Origin: Flavobacteriales bacterium
GTDB lineage: Bacteria > Bacteroidota > Bacteroidia > UBA10329
DNA length: 64,000 nt
Direction: 5' to 3'
NCBI GenBank assembly: GCA_020635535.1
Contig: JACJZP010000001.1
Coordinates: 62,001 to 126,000, forward strand
Positions 44,347 through 53,044 of this stretch are shown piece after piece (position 1 is the first letter of the stretch; each line of letters begins with the position of its first letter). The notes below the pieces were generated by a model, which had not been told where the DNA came from, did no database searches, and saw only the letters and a list, made by a program, of their open reading frames with translations. Both the position numbers and the translations under genes were made by a program.

Positions 44347-44354
44347 CAAAATTA
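44347..44354 (-). promoter_or_regulatory. Candidate -7 box of lipoprotein paralogue 2
   Basis: TAATTTTG, exact TAnnTTTG match followed by GGGG, 23 nt before the ATG. Confidence 0.45.
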
Positions 44355-44406
44355 GAGAGGTCATTTCTGGTTCAGTTGACTTAGATCAGTAGTTATCAAC
44401 GGGCTG

Positions 44407-46350
44407 TTATGAATTATTCAACTCCTCTATCTTGGCCTGAGCTTTTTCCCAATCCGCCATAATCTTTTCGAGCTGCTGTTGCTTCTGCTGGTACTCTTTG
44501 AAAACATCCCGCTCTTCCAACGCCTCTTTATAAGCCGCTGCATCCAACATCAGTTCGTCAAGATCGGCTATTTCCTTCTCAAGTTTGGTAATCTCCTTTT
44601 CTAATCGTTCCGCTTGATTATTCGCATTTCGAAGATCCTTCTCACGCGCTTTTCTCTCCTTATAATCTTCCTTACTCTGCTGGCTTTTCTCTTCCTTTTT
44701 TGGAGCTTCCTGCTTTGGTTTTGAACTGAATTCCTGAATGCTGTCAGCCTTCACTTTTGCCAAGAATTCGTACACGTCTCCAATGTGTTCTCTCACATTC
44801 TTGTCTTTGAATTCGTAAACCTTGGAGGTCAATCCGCTCAAGAAATCCCTGTCGTGAGAAACAATAAGCATGGCACCGTCATATTTCTGAAGTGCTTGCT
44901 TCAACACATCTTTTGAATGCATATCGAGGTGGTTGGTAGGCTCATCCAGCACCAACAGGTTCACGGGCTCGAGTAAGAGTTTAGCCAATGCCAATCGTCC
45001 ACGTTCACCACCGGAAAGCACGCTTACTTTCTTGTCTACATCTTCTCCACTGAAAAGGAACGAACCGAGAATGTCTCTCAATCTGGTTCGAATATCGCCA
45101 CGCGCTACATCATCAAGTGTTTGAAGAACGGTTTTGGAACCGTCCAATGTTTCCGCTTGATCCTGCGCATAGTAGCCCATAGATACATTATGGCCGAGCT
45201 CAAGTTTTCCAGTGTAATCCAATTCCCCAACTACGATCTTGGAAAAAGTGGTTTTTCCTTCACCGTTCTTACCCAAAAGAGCCACCTTCTCACCACGGTT
45301 GAGCATCAGATCAACATTCCGCAGTACTTCCTTATCTCCGTAACTCTTACTAACACCTTCAGACAGTACAACAACTTTTCCTGAGCGTGGTGCAGGCGGG
45401 AAACGAAGACGCATGACCGAAGTATCCACTTCCTCCACTTCAATACGGTCCACCTTTTCAAGCGCTTTGATGCGGCTCTGAACCTGCGTTGCTTTCGAAG
45501 CCTTATAGCGGAAACGCTCAATGAACTTCTCGGTATCTGCAATGAATTTCTGCTGGTTCTCGTAAGACGCTTTTTGAAGCTCAATTCGCTCGGCCCGTTG
45601 CTTCACATACTTGGAATACGGAACCTTGTAATCATTGATCCGGCCAAGTGTGATCTCAATGGTTCGGTTGGTTACATTATCCAGGAATGCACGGTCGTGA
45701 GACACCAACAGAACGGTTCCGTTGTGATCTTTCAGAAATTCCTCCAACCATTGAATGGAAAGGATGTCCAAGTGGTTTGTTGGCTCATCCAGAAGGAGCA
45801 CATCTGGCCGCTGAACAAGAATCTTGGCCAACTCCACACGCATCTGCCAACCACCGCTAAACTCCTCAACTTTTCGTGTTAGGTCGCTTCTCAAAAAACC
45901 AAGCCCCAGTAGAATTTTCTCCACTTCCGCATCAGCAGTATCGCCACCCAGCAGGCTGAACCGTTCGGTTGCAACGGTCATATCATGAATCAGATCCATG
46001 TACGAATCCGTCTCGTAATCCGTACGTTCCTCGAGCTCTTTAGTGAGCTTTTTCACCTTTAGATCAAGTTCCTTCAGTTCTTGAAGCGCGCCATAGGTTT
46101 CCTCAAAAATCGACTTCCCCAATTTTGGACGGATGTCCTGAGACAAGTAACCGATGGTAGTTCCACTTGGCTTCGAAACATTGCCCGACTCTGGTTCCTG
46201 CTTGCCGGAAATAACCTTGAGCATGGTAGACTTGCCTGCGCCATTCTTGCCAACAAGACCGATCCTATCTTTCGGATTGGCCAGAAAAGAGATGTTATTG
46301 AACAGGAATTTCCCGTTGAATTGAACCGAAACTTGGTTGAGTGAGATCAT
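44407..46350 (-). CDS. ABC-F family ATPase (Uup/YdiF type)
   Basis: 647 residues with two ABC domains and no membrane part. Walker A GKNGAGKST and GKNGEGKTT, signatures FSGGWQMRVELAK and LSGGERGRLALAK, Walker B LLLDEPTNHLD and LVLDEPTNHLD, with the ABC-F linker (YVKQRAERIELQ...KASKATQVQSR) between them. The last ~90 residues are a Lys/Glu-rich coiled coil, as in Uup-type proteins. ABC-F proteins act on ribosomes. Promoter CACTTTTG is 4 nt before the ATG. Confidence 0.94.
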   Translation of the reverse strand: MISLNQVSVQFNGKFLFNNISFLANPKDRIGLVGKNGAGKSTMLKVISGKQEPESGNVSKPSGTTIGYLSQDIRPKLGKSIFEETYGALQELKELDLKVKKLTKELEERTDYETDSYMDLIHDMTVATERFSLLGGDTADAEVEKILLGLGFLRSDLTRKVEEFSGGWQMRVELAKILVQRPDVLLLDEPTNHLDILSIQWLEEFLKDHNGTVLLVSHDRAFLDNVTNRTIEITLGRINDYKVPYSKYVKQRAERIELQKASYENQQKFIADTEKFIERFRYKASKATQVQSRIKALEKVDRIEVEEVDTSVMRLRFPPAPRSGKVVVLSEGVSKSYGDKEVLRNVDLMLNRGEKVALLGKNGEGKTTFSKIVVGELDYTGKLELGHNVSMGYYAQDQAETLDGSKTVLQTLDDVARGDIRTRLRDILGSFLFSGEDVDKKVSVLSGGERGRLALAKLLLEPVNLLVLDEPTNHLDMHSKDVLKQALQKYDGAMLIVSHDRDFLSGLTSKVYEFKDKNVREHIGDVYEFLAKVKADSIQEFSSKPKQEAPKKEEKSQQSKEDYKERKAREKDLRNANNQAERLEKEITKLEKEIADLDELMLDAAAYKEALEERDVFKEYQQKQQQLEKIMADWEKAQAKIEELNNS

Positions 46351-46354
46351 GGCG

Positions 46355-46362
46355 CAAAAGTG
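46355..46362 (-). promoter_or_regulatory. Candidate -7 box of the ABC-F gene, 4 nt from start codon
   Basis: CACTTTTG-CGCC-ATG; compare TACTTTTG-CGGC-ATG before purK. Confidence 0.4.
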
Positions 46363-46444
46363 CGGAATTGGTTTCGGTTAAGTGACCTGAATCGCAGTGG
46401 AAATTTCATGGAAACTGTTCCTTTGCGAAATCAAACCATCAGCG

Positions 46445-46828
46445 ATGAAAGTTTCCCTTCTTTCGAGTGTTTTCAAAAACAAGTGTCCGCGGTGCCGAGA
46501 GGGTGATCTCTTTCTCACCAAAAACCCGTACAACTTTTCTGACATCGATAAGATGCCAGACAATTGCCCAAAATGCGGGCAGAAATATTGGATCGAGCCA
46601 GGGTTCTACTATGGTGCCATGTACATCAGCTATGCACTGACCATTGCCTTGAGTGTGGCAATTTTTGTTGCCATGATCGTGCTATGGCATTTCGATATCA
46701 AATGGTACTTAGGGCTGAATTTTACCGCAATGTTGATACTGTTCCCACCGATATTCAGACTCTCACGGTCGGTTTGGGCGCATATTTATATTAAACCTGA
46801 TAAGGAACGCACTCAGGAAAAAGCGTGA
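46445..46828 (+). CDS. DUF983 membrane protein with zinc-ribbon-like Cys pairs
   Basis: 127 residues. Two Cys pairs, NKCPRCREG and DNCPKCGQ, frame a short N-terminal domain; then two membrane helices (YALTIALSVAIFVAMIVLWHF and YLGLNFTAMLILFPPIF). This is the DUF983 layout; function unknown. ATG at 46445 gives the family start, the upstream frame extension does not. A TTCCTTTG box lies at 46418-46425. Ends overlap the convergent oxidoreductase gene by 16 nt. Confidence 0.82.
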   Translation: MKVSLLSSVFKNKCPRCREGDLFLTKNPYNFSDIDKMPDNCPKCGQKYWIEPGFYYGAMYISYALTIALSVAIFVAMIVLWHFDIKWYLGLNFTAMLILFPPIFRLSRSVWAHIYIKPDKERTQEKA

Positions 46829-47451
46829 AGCTGTTCTCCTTCAATGACGTGTTTTCCTGCCAAGTTTTCTTTCGATAGACGAAGCATTGCCTTGGCAACG
46901 GTCTTGCCTTGAATTCCACGGTATTTGGCCATCGACCCTATCATCAATGGATTTAAAACGGTCATCATGCCCTTACCGATAAGTTCTCCGAAACGAAATT
47001 CTTTCCGTTCTCCCATGAGCATTGACGGACGAAGAATGATAAGCGAATCGAACCCTATGGCTTCCAGATCACGCTCGGTTTCTCCTTTTACTCTCAGGTA
47101 GAAATTGGAAGTTTTCGGAGTTGCTCCAACCGAAGAAACCAAAACGAATGTTCTTGCCCCAGCAGCCTTGGCGTTCTTTGCGAACGCAATAACCAGATCA
47201 TGGTCTACATGGTAAAATGCATCTTGCGAACCTGCAGTTCTGATGGTGGTTCCAAGCGCGCAAAATGCGACATCGATTTGTTCGAAAGTCTGCTTGGCAA
47301 TGTCATCATTCACCAGAACATTGAACTTTTGTGGAAGATCGATCGGCCTCCTTGCCAGAACGTCAATCCGTTCAAACGAATCATCAGCCTTTAAAAGGTC
47401 GATCAATAATTTGCCAATAAAACCCGTGGAACCTGCTATTGCTGCTTTCAT
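46813..47451 (-). CDS. NAD(P)-binding Rossmann-fold protein (TIP30/atypical SDR-like)
   Basis: 212 residues. IAGSTGFIGKLLIDLL is the dinucleotide-binding GxxGxxG motif; VDVAFCALGTTIRTAGS and FVLVSSVGATPKTSNFYLRVKGETE match the HTATIP2-like atypical short-chain group, including the YxxxK-like segment Y-L-R-V-K. Substrate unknown. A TTCCTTTG box is 4 nt before the ATG. Confidence 0.85.
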   Translation of the reverse strand: MKAAIAGSTGFIGKLLIDLLKADDSFERIDVLARRPIDLPQKFNVLVNDDIAKQTFEQIDVAFCALGTTIRTAGSQDAFYHVDHDLVIAFAKNAKAAGARTFVLVSSVGATPKTSNFYLRVKGETERDLEAIGFDSLIILRPSMLMGERKEFRFGELIGKGMMTVLNPLMIGSMAKYRGIQGKTVAKAMLRLSKENLAGKHVIEGEQLHAFS

Positions 47452-47455
47452 ACAG

Positions 47456-47463
47456 CAAAGGAA
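47456..47463 (-). promoter_or_regulatory. Candidate -7 box of the NAD(P)-binding protein gene
   Basis: TTCCTTTG-CTGT-ATG, one mismatch to TAnnTTTG; spacing to the ATG is 4 nt. Confidence 0.3.
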
Positions 47464-49221
47464 TCAGTTTTTGATCAGACGCTGTGTGTAATGATCCGAA
47501 CCGTTTCTTACCTCAAGCAGATAAACACCGCTCGAAAAGTCCGAAGTCGAAATCACCGTTTGAGTTGCGGTAAGCATTCCTGAAAGGATTGTTCTTCCCA
47601 ATGCATCAAACACAACGTAATTTGCTTGACCATCCCAATCCCTTGAAATGGTGAACTCATTTTGAAATGGATTCGGATACACATTCAAATGTGTCTCTTC
47701 TTGCTCTTCCAAACCATTGATCAAACTTAGATTGCACATACTGAAATCGTAAAGTTGGTGTGGCTCATCGCCACACGTTTGTGCCGATGCCGATTGCTGA
47801 GCCACAAAACCTCCACCTTCAATGTCAGTCTGAACATGCAGGTCTCTTCGCATGGCACCAGAAGTCAACTGGAAATACATTGGAGACGCTTCGTTATTGT
47901 TGTGTTGAAGCAAATGTGCATGACCCAATTCGTGCAAGATGGATGTTTCCATATCGAAATGGTCGCTCGTTGGTTGGCCACTGCCTGTCCACCAATTAAT
48001 GTCAGCGTTAAGAAGAATATCAACTTCTATCAGATTCCATTGAATGCCATTGGGTGTTCCGCAGCCCGAGAATGTTGTAATGGTCTTGCCCAACAGATAA
48101 CTCGGCAACTGCCCTGGATTGGAAAGCCCGAATACATTCACATCATCATGCGCCCAACCGGCAATTGGCACTACCGATTCTCCGAGCTTGTAGTTCACTC
48201 CTGTATTGCATGCCCATTTCTCCAATGACCTTCTCACCATTTCGCTGCCTCCCAGTAATGAATTCAATTGTTGATTGATGCTGAACTCATAACCACCATT
48301 CTGCATTGCGACCAGCATAGTACTGTTCAGATTCTGATTGTATACCACTTCACTTTTGGCATAATCAACAGTTACTTGCTGTGCACTTGTTACGGTTTGA
48401 CCATTATCACTTCTCACTTGAATTTCTCCGGTACCCGCCACCACATTATTGTAGAGCGTTGCAGAAGGCACATAAATCTGAATCTCAGTATCAGACCAAC
48501 TCAGGTAATGCGGTCCTGGTTGCAATGCCACGAAACTCTGCCCACCGTCATCAGCATTTCTAAATGCAACATGTCCGCTGCCTTGCTCAGTTCCAAAACC
48601 CTGACCTGTGATGGTCAGAACCGTTTGTGTACCAGCCGTTACTTCCAGCGGATAGACCGAATTGAGTTGTGGTGCCGCCCTCTCAGCAGAACTATCCGAG
48701 GTCAACAAATCCATTGGAATTCTTCTCAACTCGATTGTTTCAGAACCAGTTGAGCGGGCAATCAGTTCGTAAAAACCTTCTCGGGTGGATGTTTCCTTCA
48801 AACCGTAAACCGCACCCGATCTTTCATCAACCGAATAGAATGTTGTGGCAACTGAACTGAAAGACCGCTCTTGATCAGCCTTCAACGCCAATACACCATA
48901 ATCCCCAACATGAAGCTGAACACTTGGTGTAACCACTTGCATCAGATCACCATAAATGCCGCCTTCGGTTATGATCTCCTCATCGAAACCCACAGAGCCT
49001 TTGAAAACACGATATACCTCGATGTGATTTTTGGTATAGATGCTTCCGTCCTGACCAACAAATGTTGATTGACCCGCCACGCGACCTTCCAATATCTTAT
49101 CGGCCTGAAGAAGCTGCTGCTCAAGCGCAGCAGGAAGCATGAGACATTGCGCCATAGAATTAACCCCTAAAAACAAGGGAAAAAGCACGGTTATCACATA
49201 CTTTTGAAGGCTCAAAAACAA
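47464..49221 (-). CDS. Secreted metzincin-like protease with IPT/TIG and type IX sorting domains
   Basis: 585 residues from a TTG start. Signal peptide ends MAQC. An IPT/TIG-type Ig domain spans ~190-285 (NSVYPLEVTAGTQTVLTITGQGFG). The protease part has HELGHAHLLQH, the HExxHxxxxxH zinc site of metzincins but with Leu instead of the usual Gly at position 8, and SPMYFQ as a candidate Met-turn. The C-terminal 80 residues (NVYPNPFQNEF ... YTQRLIKN) are a T9SS sorting domain. No ATG is available near the signal peptide, so the start is inferred. Confidence 0.82.
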   Translation of the reverse strand: MFLSLQKYVITVLFPLFLGVNSMAQCLMLPAALEQQLLQADKILEGRVAGQSTFVGQDGSIYTKNHIEVYRVFKGSVGFDEEIITEGGIYGDLMQVVTPSVQLHVGDYGVLALKADQERSFSSVATTFYSVDERSGAVYGLKETSTREGFYELIARSTGSETIELRRIPMDLLTSDSSAERAAPQLNSVYPLEVTAGTQTVLTITGQGFGTEQGSGHVAFRNADDGGQSFVALQPGPHYLSWSDTEIQIYVPSATLYNNVVAGTGEIQVRSDNGQTVTSAQQVTVDYAKSEVVYNQNLNSTMLVAMQNGGYEFSINQQLNSLLGGSEMVRRSLEKWACNTGVNYKLGESVVPIAGWAHDDVNVFGLSNPGQLPSYLLGKTITTFSGCGTPNGIQWNLIEVDILLNADINWWTGSGQPTSDHFDMETSILHELGHAHLLQHNNNEASPMYFQLTSGAMRRDLHVQTDIEGGGFVAQQSASAQTCGDEPHQLYDFSMCNLSLINGLEEQEETHLNVYPNPFQNEFTISRDWDGQANYVVFDALGRTILSGMLTATQTVISTSDFSSGVYLLEVRNGSDHYTQRLIKN

Positions 49222-49326
49222 GGTTTTGTAATGGTCAATTACTGAACCTTTAAACTACGGTTAACGTTACGAGATACACGTAATATTAGACGAATCAGGG
49301 CGTGCGTCCGATAAACATGTTGCCAT

Positions 49327-49986
49327 ATGCCACAAGCCACTAAGTCGTTTGTCGAAGTCCCCAGAACTGGCCGCTATTTCAGGCTGAATTCTGTACAGCC
49401 GATGACAAAAAATATCTGGGTCGTCTTTCACGGCTACGGACAGCTTGCCGAATACTTCATCAAACACTTCGAAGAATTGGACGCTGACGAGAACGTTATC
49501 ATTGCTGTTGAAGGGCTTTCGCGATTCTATGTTGACGGCCTGACCGGACGTGTGGGCGCCAGTTGGATGACCAAGGATGATCGCGAATTGGAAGTGAAAG
49601 ACCAATCAAATTACATCAACGCGGTTCTCGCTGATTGCGGAGTTGACCCTAAAGACGAAAACGTAAATCTTATTGTCCTTGGTTTCTCACAAGGAACGGC
49701 TACCGCCATTCGTTGGATGGTAAACAACGGCATCAGACCGAAGCAATTAGTGATGTGGGCGGGTTCTTTTCCGCATGATGTGGATGCAGCAAAATATGCT
49801 GACATCTTCAAGGGGCTTTCCATGCATTACGCTTACGGGGATGAGGATCAATTTCTAAAGGATGTTGATATGGATGAAAAGCTTGAGGAGATGAAGAAAA
49901 CAGGAATGGAAATACAGACTTGGACATTTGAAGGAAAACACGTTATGGATAAACCGACCCTTGCCAAGATTGTTAATAGCTTTTAG
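49327..49986 (+). CDS. Alpha/beta-hydrolase (phospholipase/carboxylesterase type)
   Basis: 219 residues with the oxyanion motif VVFHGYGQ, nucleophile elbow LGFSQGTATA, and a C-terminal GKHVMD containing the likely catalytic His. Resembles the esterase family of E. coli YpfH and acyl-protein thioesterases. Substrate unknown. A repeat with terminal inverted sequences follows. Confidence 0.85.
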   Translation: MPQATKSFVEVPRTGRYFRLNSVQPMTKNIWVVFHGYGQLAEYFIKHFEELDADENVIIAVEGLSRFYVDGLTGRVGASWMTKDDRELEVKDQSNYINAVLADCGVDPKDENVNLIVLGFSQGTATAIRWMVNNGIRPKQLVMWAGSFPHDVDAAKYADIFKGLSMHYAYGDEDQFLKDVDMDEKLEEMKKTGMEIQTWTFEGKHVMDKPTLAKIVNSF

Positions 49987-50110
49987 GTTGCGAATTGCGA
50001 ATGAGTACGAATATGCGAATGGTTCTACAACGTGAAATCGTCAATCCAAATTCAATCGGACAAGCACGTTCGTATATTCGCAACGCGAAGCGTATAGGTA
50101 ATTCGTAACC
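49987..50110. repeat. Imperfect inverted repeat rich in GCGAAT/ACGAAT
   Basis: Ends GGTTGCGAATTGC and GGTAATTCGTAACC are near-complementary, and an inner pair (TACGAATATGCGAAT with TTCGTATATTCGC) pairs too. About 124 bp, between the esterase and yqeY; can fold as one long hairpin. Confidence 0.6.
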
Positions 50111-50131
50111 GCTACAATCTAAACCGAAACA

Positions 50132-50578
50132 ATGAGCTTAACCGACCAGATAAACAACGACCTGAAAACCGCCATGAAGGCGAAGGATACGACCACACTA
50201 ACTGCTTTGCGTGCCATAAAATCGCAATTGCTGTTGGCCGCTACTGAAAAAGGTGGAGGCGAAAGTTCTGATGAGGCCGGGATTAAGATGCTTCAGAAGC
50301 AAGTAAAGCAGCGCAAGGAAAGCGCTGAGCTTTACAAAGCTCAAGGCCGTGAAGATCTAGCAGAAGCTGAATTGGCCGAAGCGGCCATAATTGAAAGGTA
50401 CTTGCCAAAGCAACTTTCTGAAGATGAGTTGAAACCGATTCTACAGGCCATTATTGACCGCGTTGGTGCCTCTGGCCCACCGGACATGGGCAAAGTAATG
50501 GGTGCTGCATCAGCAGAATTGGCCGGAAAAGCGGATGGAAAAACCATTTCTATGGTTGTGAAGAAGTTGCTTGCTTGA
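50132..50578 (+). CDS. GatB/YqeY domain protein
   Basis: 148 residues matching YqeY throughout: LTDQINNDLKTAMKAKD, LRAIKSQLLLAATEKG, RKESAELYKAQGREDLAEAE, YLPKQLSEDEL, GKVMGA. The fold is the tail domain of GatB that binds tRNA in amidotransferases; the free-standing protein's function is unknown. Confidence 0.92.
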   Translation: MSLTDQINNDLKTAMKAKDTTTLTALRAIKSQLLLAATEKGGGESSDEAGIKMLQKQVKQRKESAELYKAQGREDLAEAELAEAAIIERYLPKQLSEDELKPILQAIIDRVGASGPPDMGKVMGAASAELAGKADGKTISMVVKKLLA

Positions 50579-50640
50579 TGCGTAGTTGCGATTTTTTACC
50601 AATGCATTAAGTGAAATCCAATTTTACAATAAAGCACCAA

Positions 50641-50994
50641 ATGGGGCTCAAGGTGTCGAAACCGAGCAGCAAAGTTTACTTGGTTTCGGTTAGAGATCCT
50701 CGGGGTTTTCGTACTCCTGAGTTAGAATATCACGAACCAGAGGAAAGAGTTATCAAATACATAAGGGCCAATAATCAGATAAAAGGGATACTTATCAACT
50801 CGATGGTTTGGTCAACAATAGCAATTACTGTAAATCTTCTTACTGAATCCAAACTGAACAATCAGACTATGATGGCTTTGATCTTGGGAATAGTTCTCTT
50901 CATGGTTTCGTTGAACTATTTTGGCATTTACATCACGAAAATGAAAGTACGAAGCCAATTAATGAAAGACCAAGTCACTTTGTTCGATCAATAA
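50641..50994 (+). CDS. Two-helix membrane protein, unknown
   Basis: 117 residues from ATG 50641, or 127 from GTG 50611. A basic soluble N-terminal part (VSVRDPRGFRTPELEYHEPEERVIKYIR) precedes two membrane helices (~60-78 and 84-104) and a short basic tail. No family recognised. Its last 20 nt overlap the end of the convergent polyprenyl synthase gene. Confidence 0.6.
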   Translation: MGLKVSKPSSKVYLVSVRDPRGFRTPELEYHEPEERVIKYIRANNQIKGILINSMVWSTIAITVNLLTESKLNNQTMMALILGIVLFMVSLNYFGIYITKMKVRSQLMKDQVTLFDQ

Positions 50995-51949
50995 CAAAAT
51001 TGACAAGCTGTCTGAGCGATTCGCGGGCTGGGTTTTCGGGGAATTCTGAAAGCATATTGAGCGCGTTATCGCGGTATTCGTTCATGCGTTTCACGGTGTA
51101 ATCGATACCACCTTTTTTCCGCACAAGATCAATTACCTCTCCTACCCGCTTTTCGTCAGTGTTGTGGTTTTTGATGGTATTGATGATGAAGCGCTTTTCT
51201 GAGCGGTCTGAGTTATTCAACGCGTAGATGAGCGGCAACGTCATCTTCTTCTCCTTGATGTCGATACCCGTTGGTTTGCCAATGCTATCGTCCGTTCCAT
51301 AGTCGAAAAGGTCGTCTCGAATCTGAAAGGCAATACCAACTGTTTCTCCGAACAGTCTAAGCTTCTCCACCACTGCATCATCTTCCGAGACACTTGCCGC
51401 GCCTGAAGCACAGCAACTGGCAATCAACGAAGCTGTTTTCTGCCGAATGATGTCGAAATAGATGTCTTCAGTAATGTCGAGCTTGCGCGCTTTCTCCATT
51501 TGCAAGAGCTCACCTTCGCTCATTTCCCTAACTGAATTCGAAGTGATCTCCAGCAAGCGGTAATCCTTGTGTTTGACTGAAAGGAGTAATCCTCGACTGA
51601 GCAAATAATCGCCAACCAGAACCGCCACTTTGTTCTTCCAAAGCGCGTTGATACTGAAAAACCCTCTTCGTTTCTGCGAATCGTCCACCACATCGTCATG
51701 CACCAGCGTTGCGGTGTGCAGTAACTCGATCAAGGTGGCCGCACGATAGGTCATATCGTTGGTATCATCCAACATTTTGGCCGTAAGGAAAACAAACATT
51801 GGCCGCATTTGCTTGCCCTTTCGCTTTACGATGTAATGCGTGATCTTATCGAGAAGCGCCACTTCACTGCGCATCGAAGAGCGGAATCGCCCTTCAAATT
51901 CCTCCATCTCCAGTCGGACGGGCTGCTTTATATCGTTGAGTGAAGCCAA
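50975..51949 (-). CDS. Trans-isoprenyl (polyprenyl) diphosphate synthase
   Basis: 324 residues. The first Asp-rich motif is VHDDVVDD and the second QIRDDLFDYG; KGKQMRPMFVFL binds isopentenyl diphosphate and GEGLLQ-like GELLQMEKA is present. Length and layout fit the long-chain (quinone side-chain) synthases of aerobes rather than farnesyl synthase. The start is TTG: a TACATTCG box lies 6 nt before it and the family N-terminus fits. Confidence 0.92.
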   Translation of the reverse strand: MASLNDIKQPVRLEMEEFEGRFRSSMRSEVALLDKITHYIVKRKGKQMRPMFVFLTAKMLDDTNDMTYRAATLIELLHTATLVHDDVVDDSQKRRGFFSINALWKNKVAVLVGDYLLSRGLLLSVKHKDYRLLEITSNSVREMSEGELLQMEKARKLDITEDIYFDIIRQKTASLIASCCASGAASVSEDDAVVEKLRLFGETVGIAFQIRDDLFDYGTDDSIGKPTGIDIKEKKMTLPLIYALNNSDRSEKRFIINTIKNHNTDEKRVGEVIDLVRKKGGIDYTVKRMNEYRDNALNMLSEFPENPARESLRQLVNFVIDRTK

Positions 51950-51955
51950 GCGTTG

Positions 51956-51963
51956 CGAATGTA
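51956..51963 (-). promoter_or_regulatory. Candidate -7 box of the polyprenyl synthase gene
   Basis: TACATTCG-CAACGC-TTG; box to start codon 6 nt. Confidence 0.4.
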
Positions 51964-51976
51964 GATAAACAAGCTG

Positions 51977-53020
51977 TTAAGCCGATAATTTGTTCGCAAG
52001 CTGACCACATGCGGCATCAATATCCTTGCCTCGGCTTCGCCTGATGTTGACGATCAGGTTCCGTTCTTCCAAATACAGTTTGAATTGATCTGTTTTTGCG
52101 ATGTCGGCCTTTTTAAACTCGCCACCGTCAATCGGATTGTATTCAATGATGTTGATCTTGGTTGGGAAAGACCTACAGAAATCTGCCAACTCTTTGGCAT
52201 CCTCTAAAGAGTCGTTGAAATCCTTGAAAATGATGTATTCAAGTGTTGGGCGGGTTCCCGTCTGGTCATAAAAAAAGCGCATTTCCTTGGCCAGAACTTC
52301 AAGGTTATTGGTCTCGTTGATCGGCATGATGTAATTGCGCTTCTTCTCGTTGGCAGCATGTAGCGAAAGTGCCAAATTGAATTTCACCTTGTCCTCGCCC
52401 AGTTTATGTATCATTTTGGCAATGCCTGCCGTGGAAACCGTAATGCGCTTTGGCGACATGCCCAAACCATTTTCCGATGTAATGCGCTCGATGCTTTCAA
52501 TCACGTTTCGGTAGTTGAGCAAAGGCTCACCCATTCCCATATAAACGATATTGCTCAGAGGAATGCCATATTCCATTTCCGCTTGGCGCGAGATGTGAAC
52601 CACTTGATCGACTATCTCATCGGCATTCAGGTTTCTGAGTCTGTCCAACCGACCTGTAGCGCAGAATTTGCAACTCAAACTGCAACCCACTTGCGAAGAA
52701 ATACAAGCCGTCATTCGACTGGCGGTTGGAATCAAAACACCCTCCACGAATTTGCCATCAGCAGTTTTGAACGAACTCTTAATTGTACGGTCTTCACTGA
52801 TCTGCTTCTCGTCCACTGTAACCGCATTGATAACGAAGTTCTCATCCAACAATTCACGGGTCGATTTCGAAAGATTGGTCATCTCGTCAAACGAATGAGC
52901 TGCTTTTTTCCAAAGCCATTCAGTCACTTGTTTGGCACGAAACGCCTTCTCTCCATTTGCGATGAAAAATGAAGTAATTTCATCGTCAGACAAAGCGCGG
53001 ATGTCCTGTTTTTCAGCCAT
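51977..53020 (-). CDS. rlmN: 23S rRNA/tRNA adenine-C2 methyltransferase RlmN
   Basis: Radical-SAM enzyme methylating A2503 of 23S rRNA and A37 of some tRNAs. Cluster motif CSLSCKFC, the GMGEPLLNY block, and the methyl-carrying Cys in DAACGQL near the C-terminus. The frame is open 77 codons further upstream, but that part overlaps the divergent amidohydrolase gene; ATG 53020 gives the normal 347 residues and follows a TATCTTTG box by 6 nt. Confidence 0.95.
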   Translation of the reverse strand: MAEKQDIRALSDDEITSFFIANGEKAFRAKQVTEWLWKKAAHSFDEMTNLSKSTRELLDENFVINAVTVDEKQISEDRTIKSSFKTADGKFVEGVLIPTASRMTACISSQVGCSLSCKFCATGRLDRLRNLNADEIVDQVVHISRQAEMEYGIPLSNIVYMGMGEPLLNYRNVIESIERITSENGLGMSPKRITVSTAGIAKMIHKLGEDKVKFNLALSLHAANEKKRNYIMPINETNNLEVLAKEMRFFYDQTGTRPTLEYIIFKDFNDSLEDAKELADFCRSFPTKINIIEYNPIDGGEFKKADIAKTDQFKLYLEERNLIVNIRRSRGKDIDAACGQLANKLSA

Positions 53021-53026
53021 TTCGCG

Positions 53027-53034
53027 CAAAGATA
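53027..53034 (-). promoter_or_regulatory. Candidate -7 box of rlmN
   Basis: TATCTTTG followed by CGCGAA and ATG; exact TAnnTTTG match inside the 24-nt gap to the divergent gene. Confidence 0.5.
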
Positions 53035-53044
53035 CAGGCTTACC

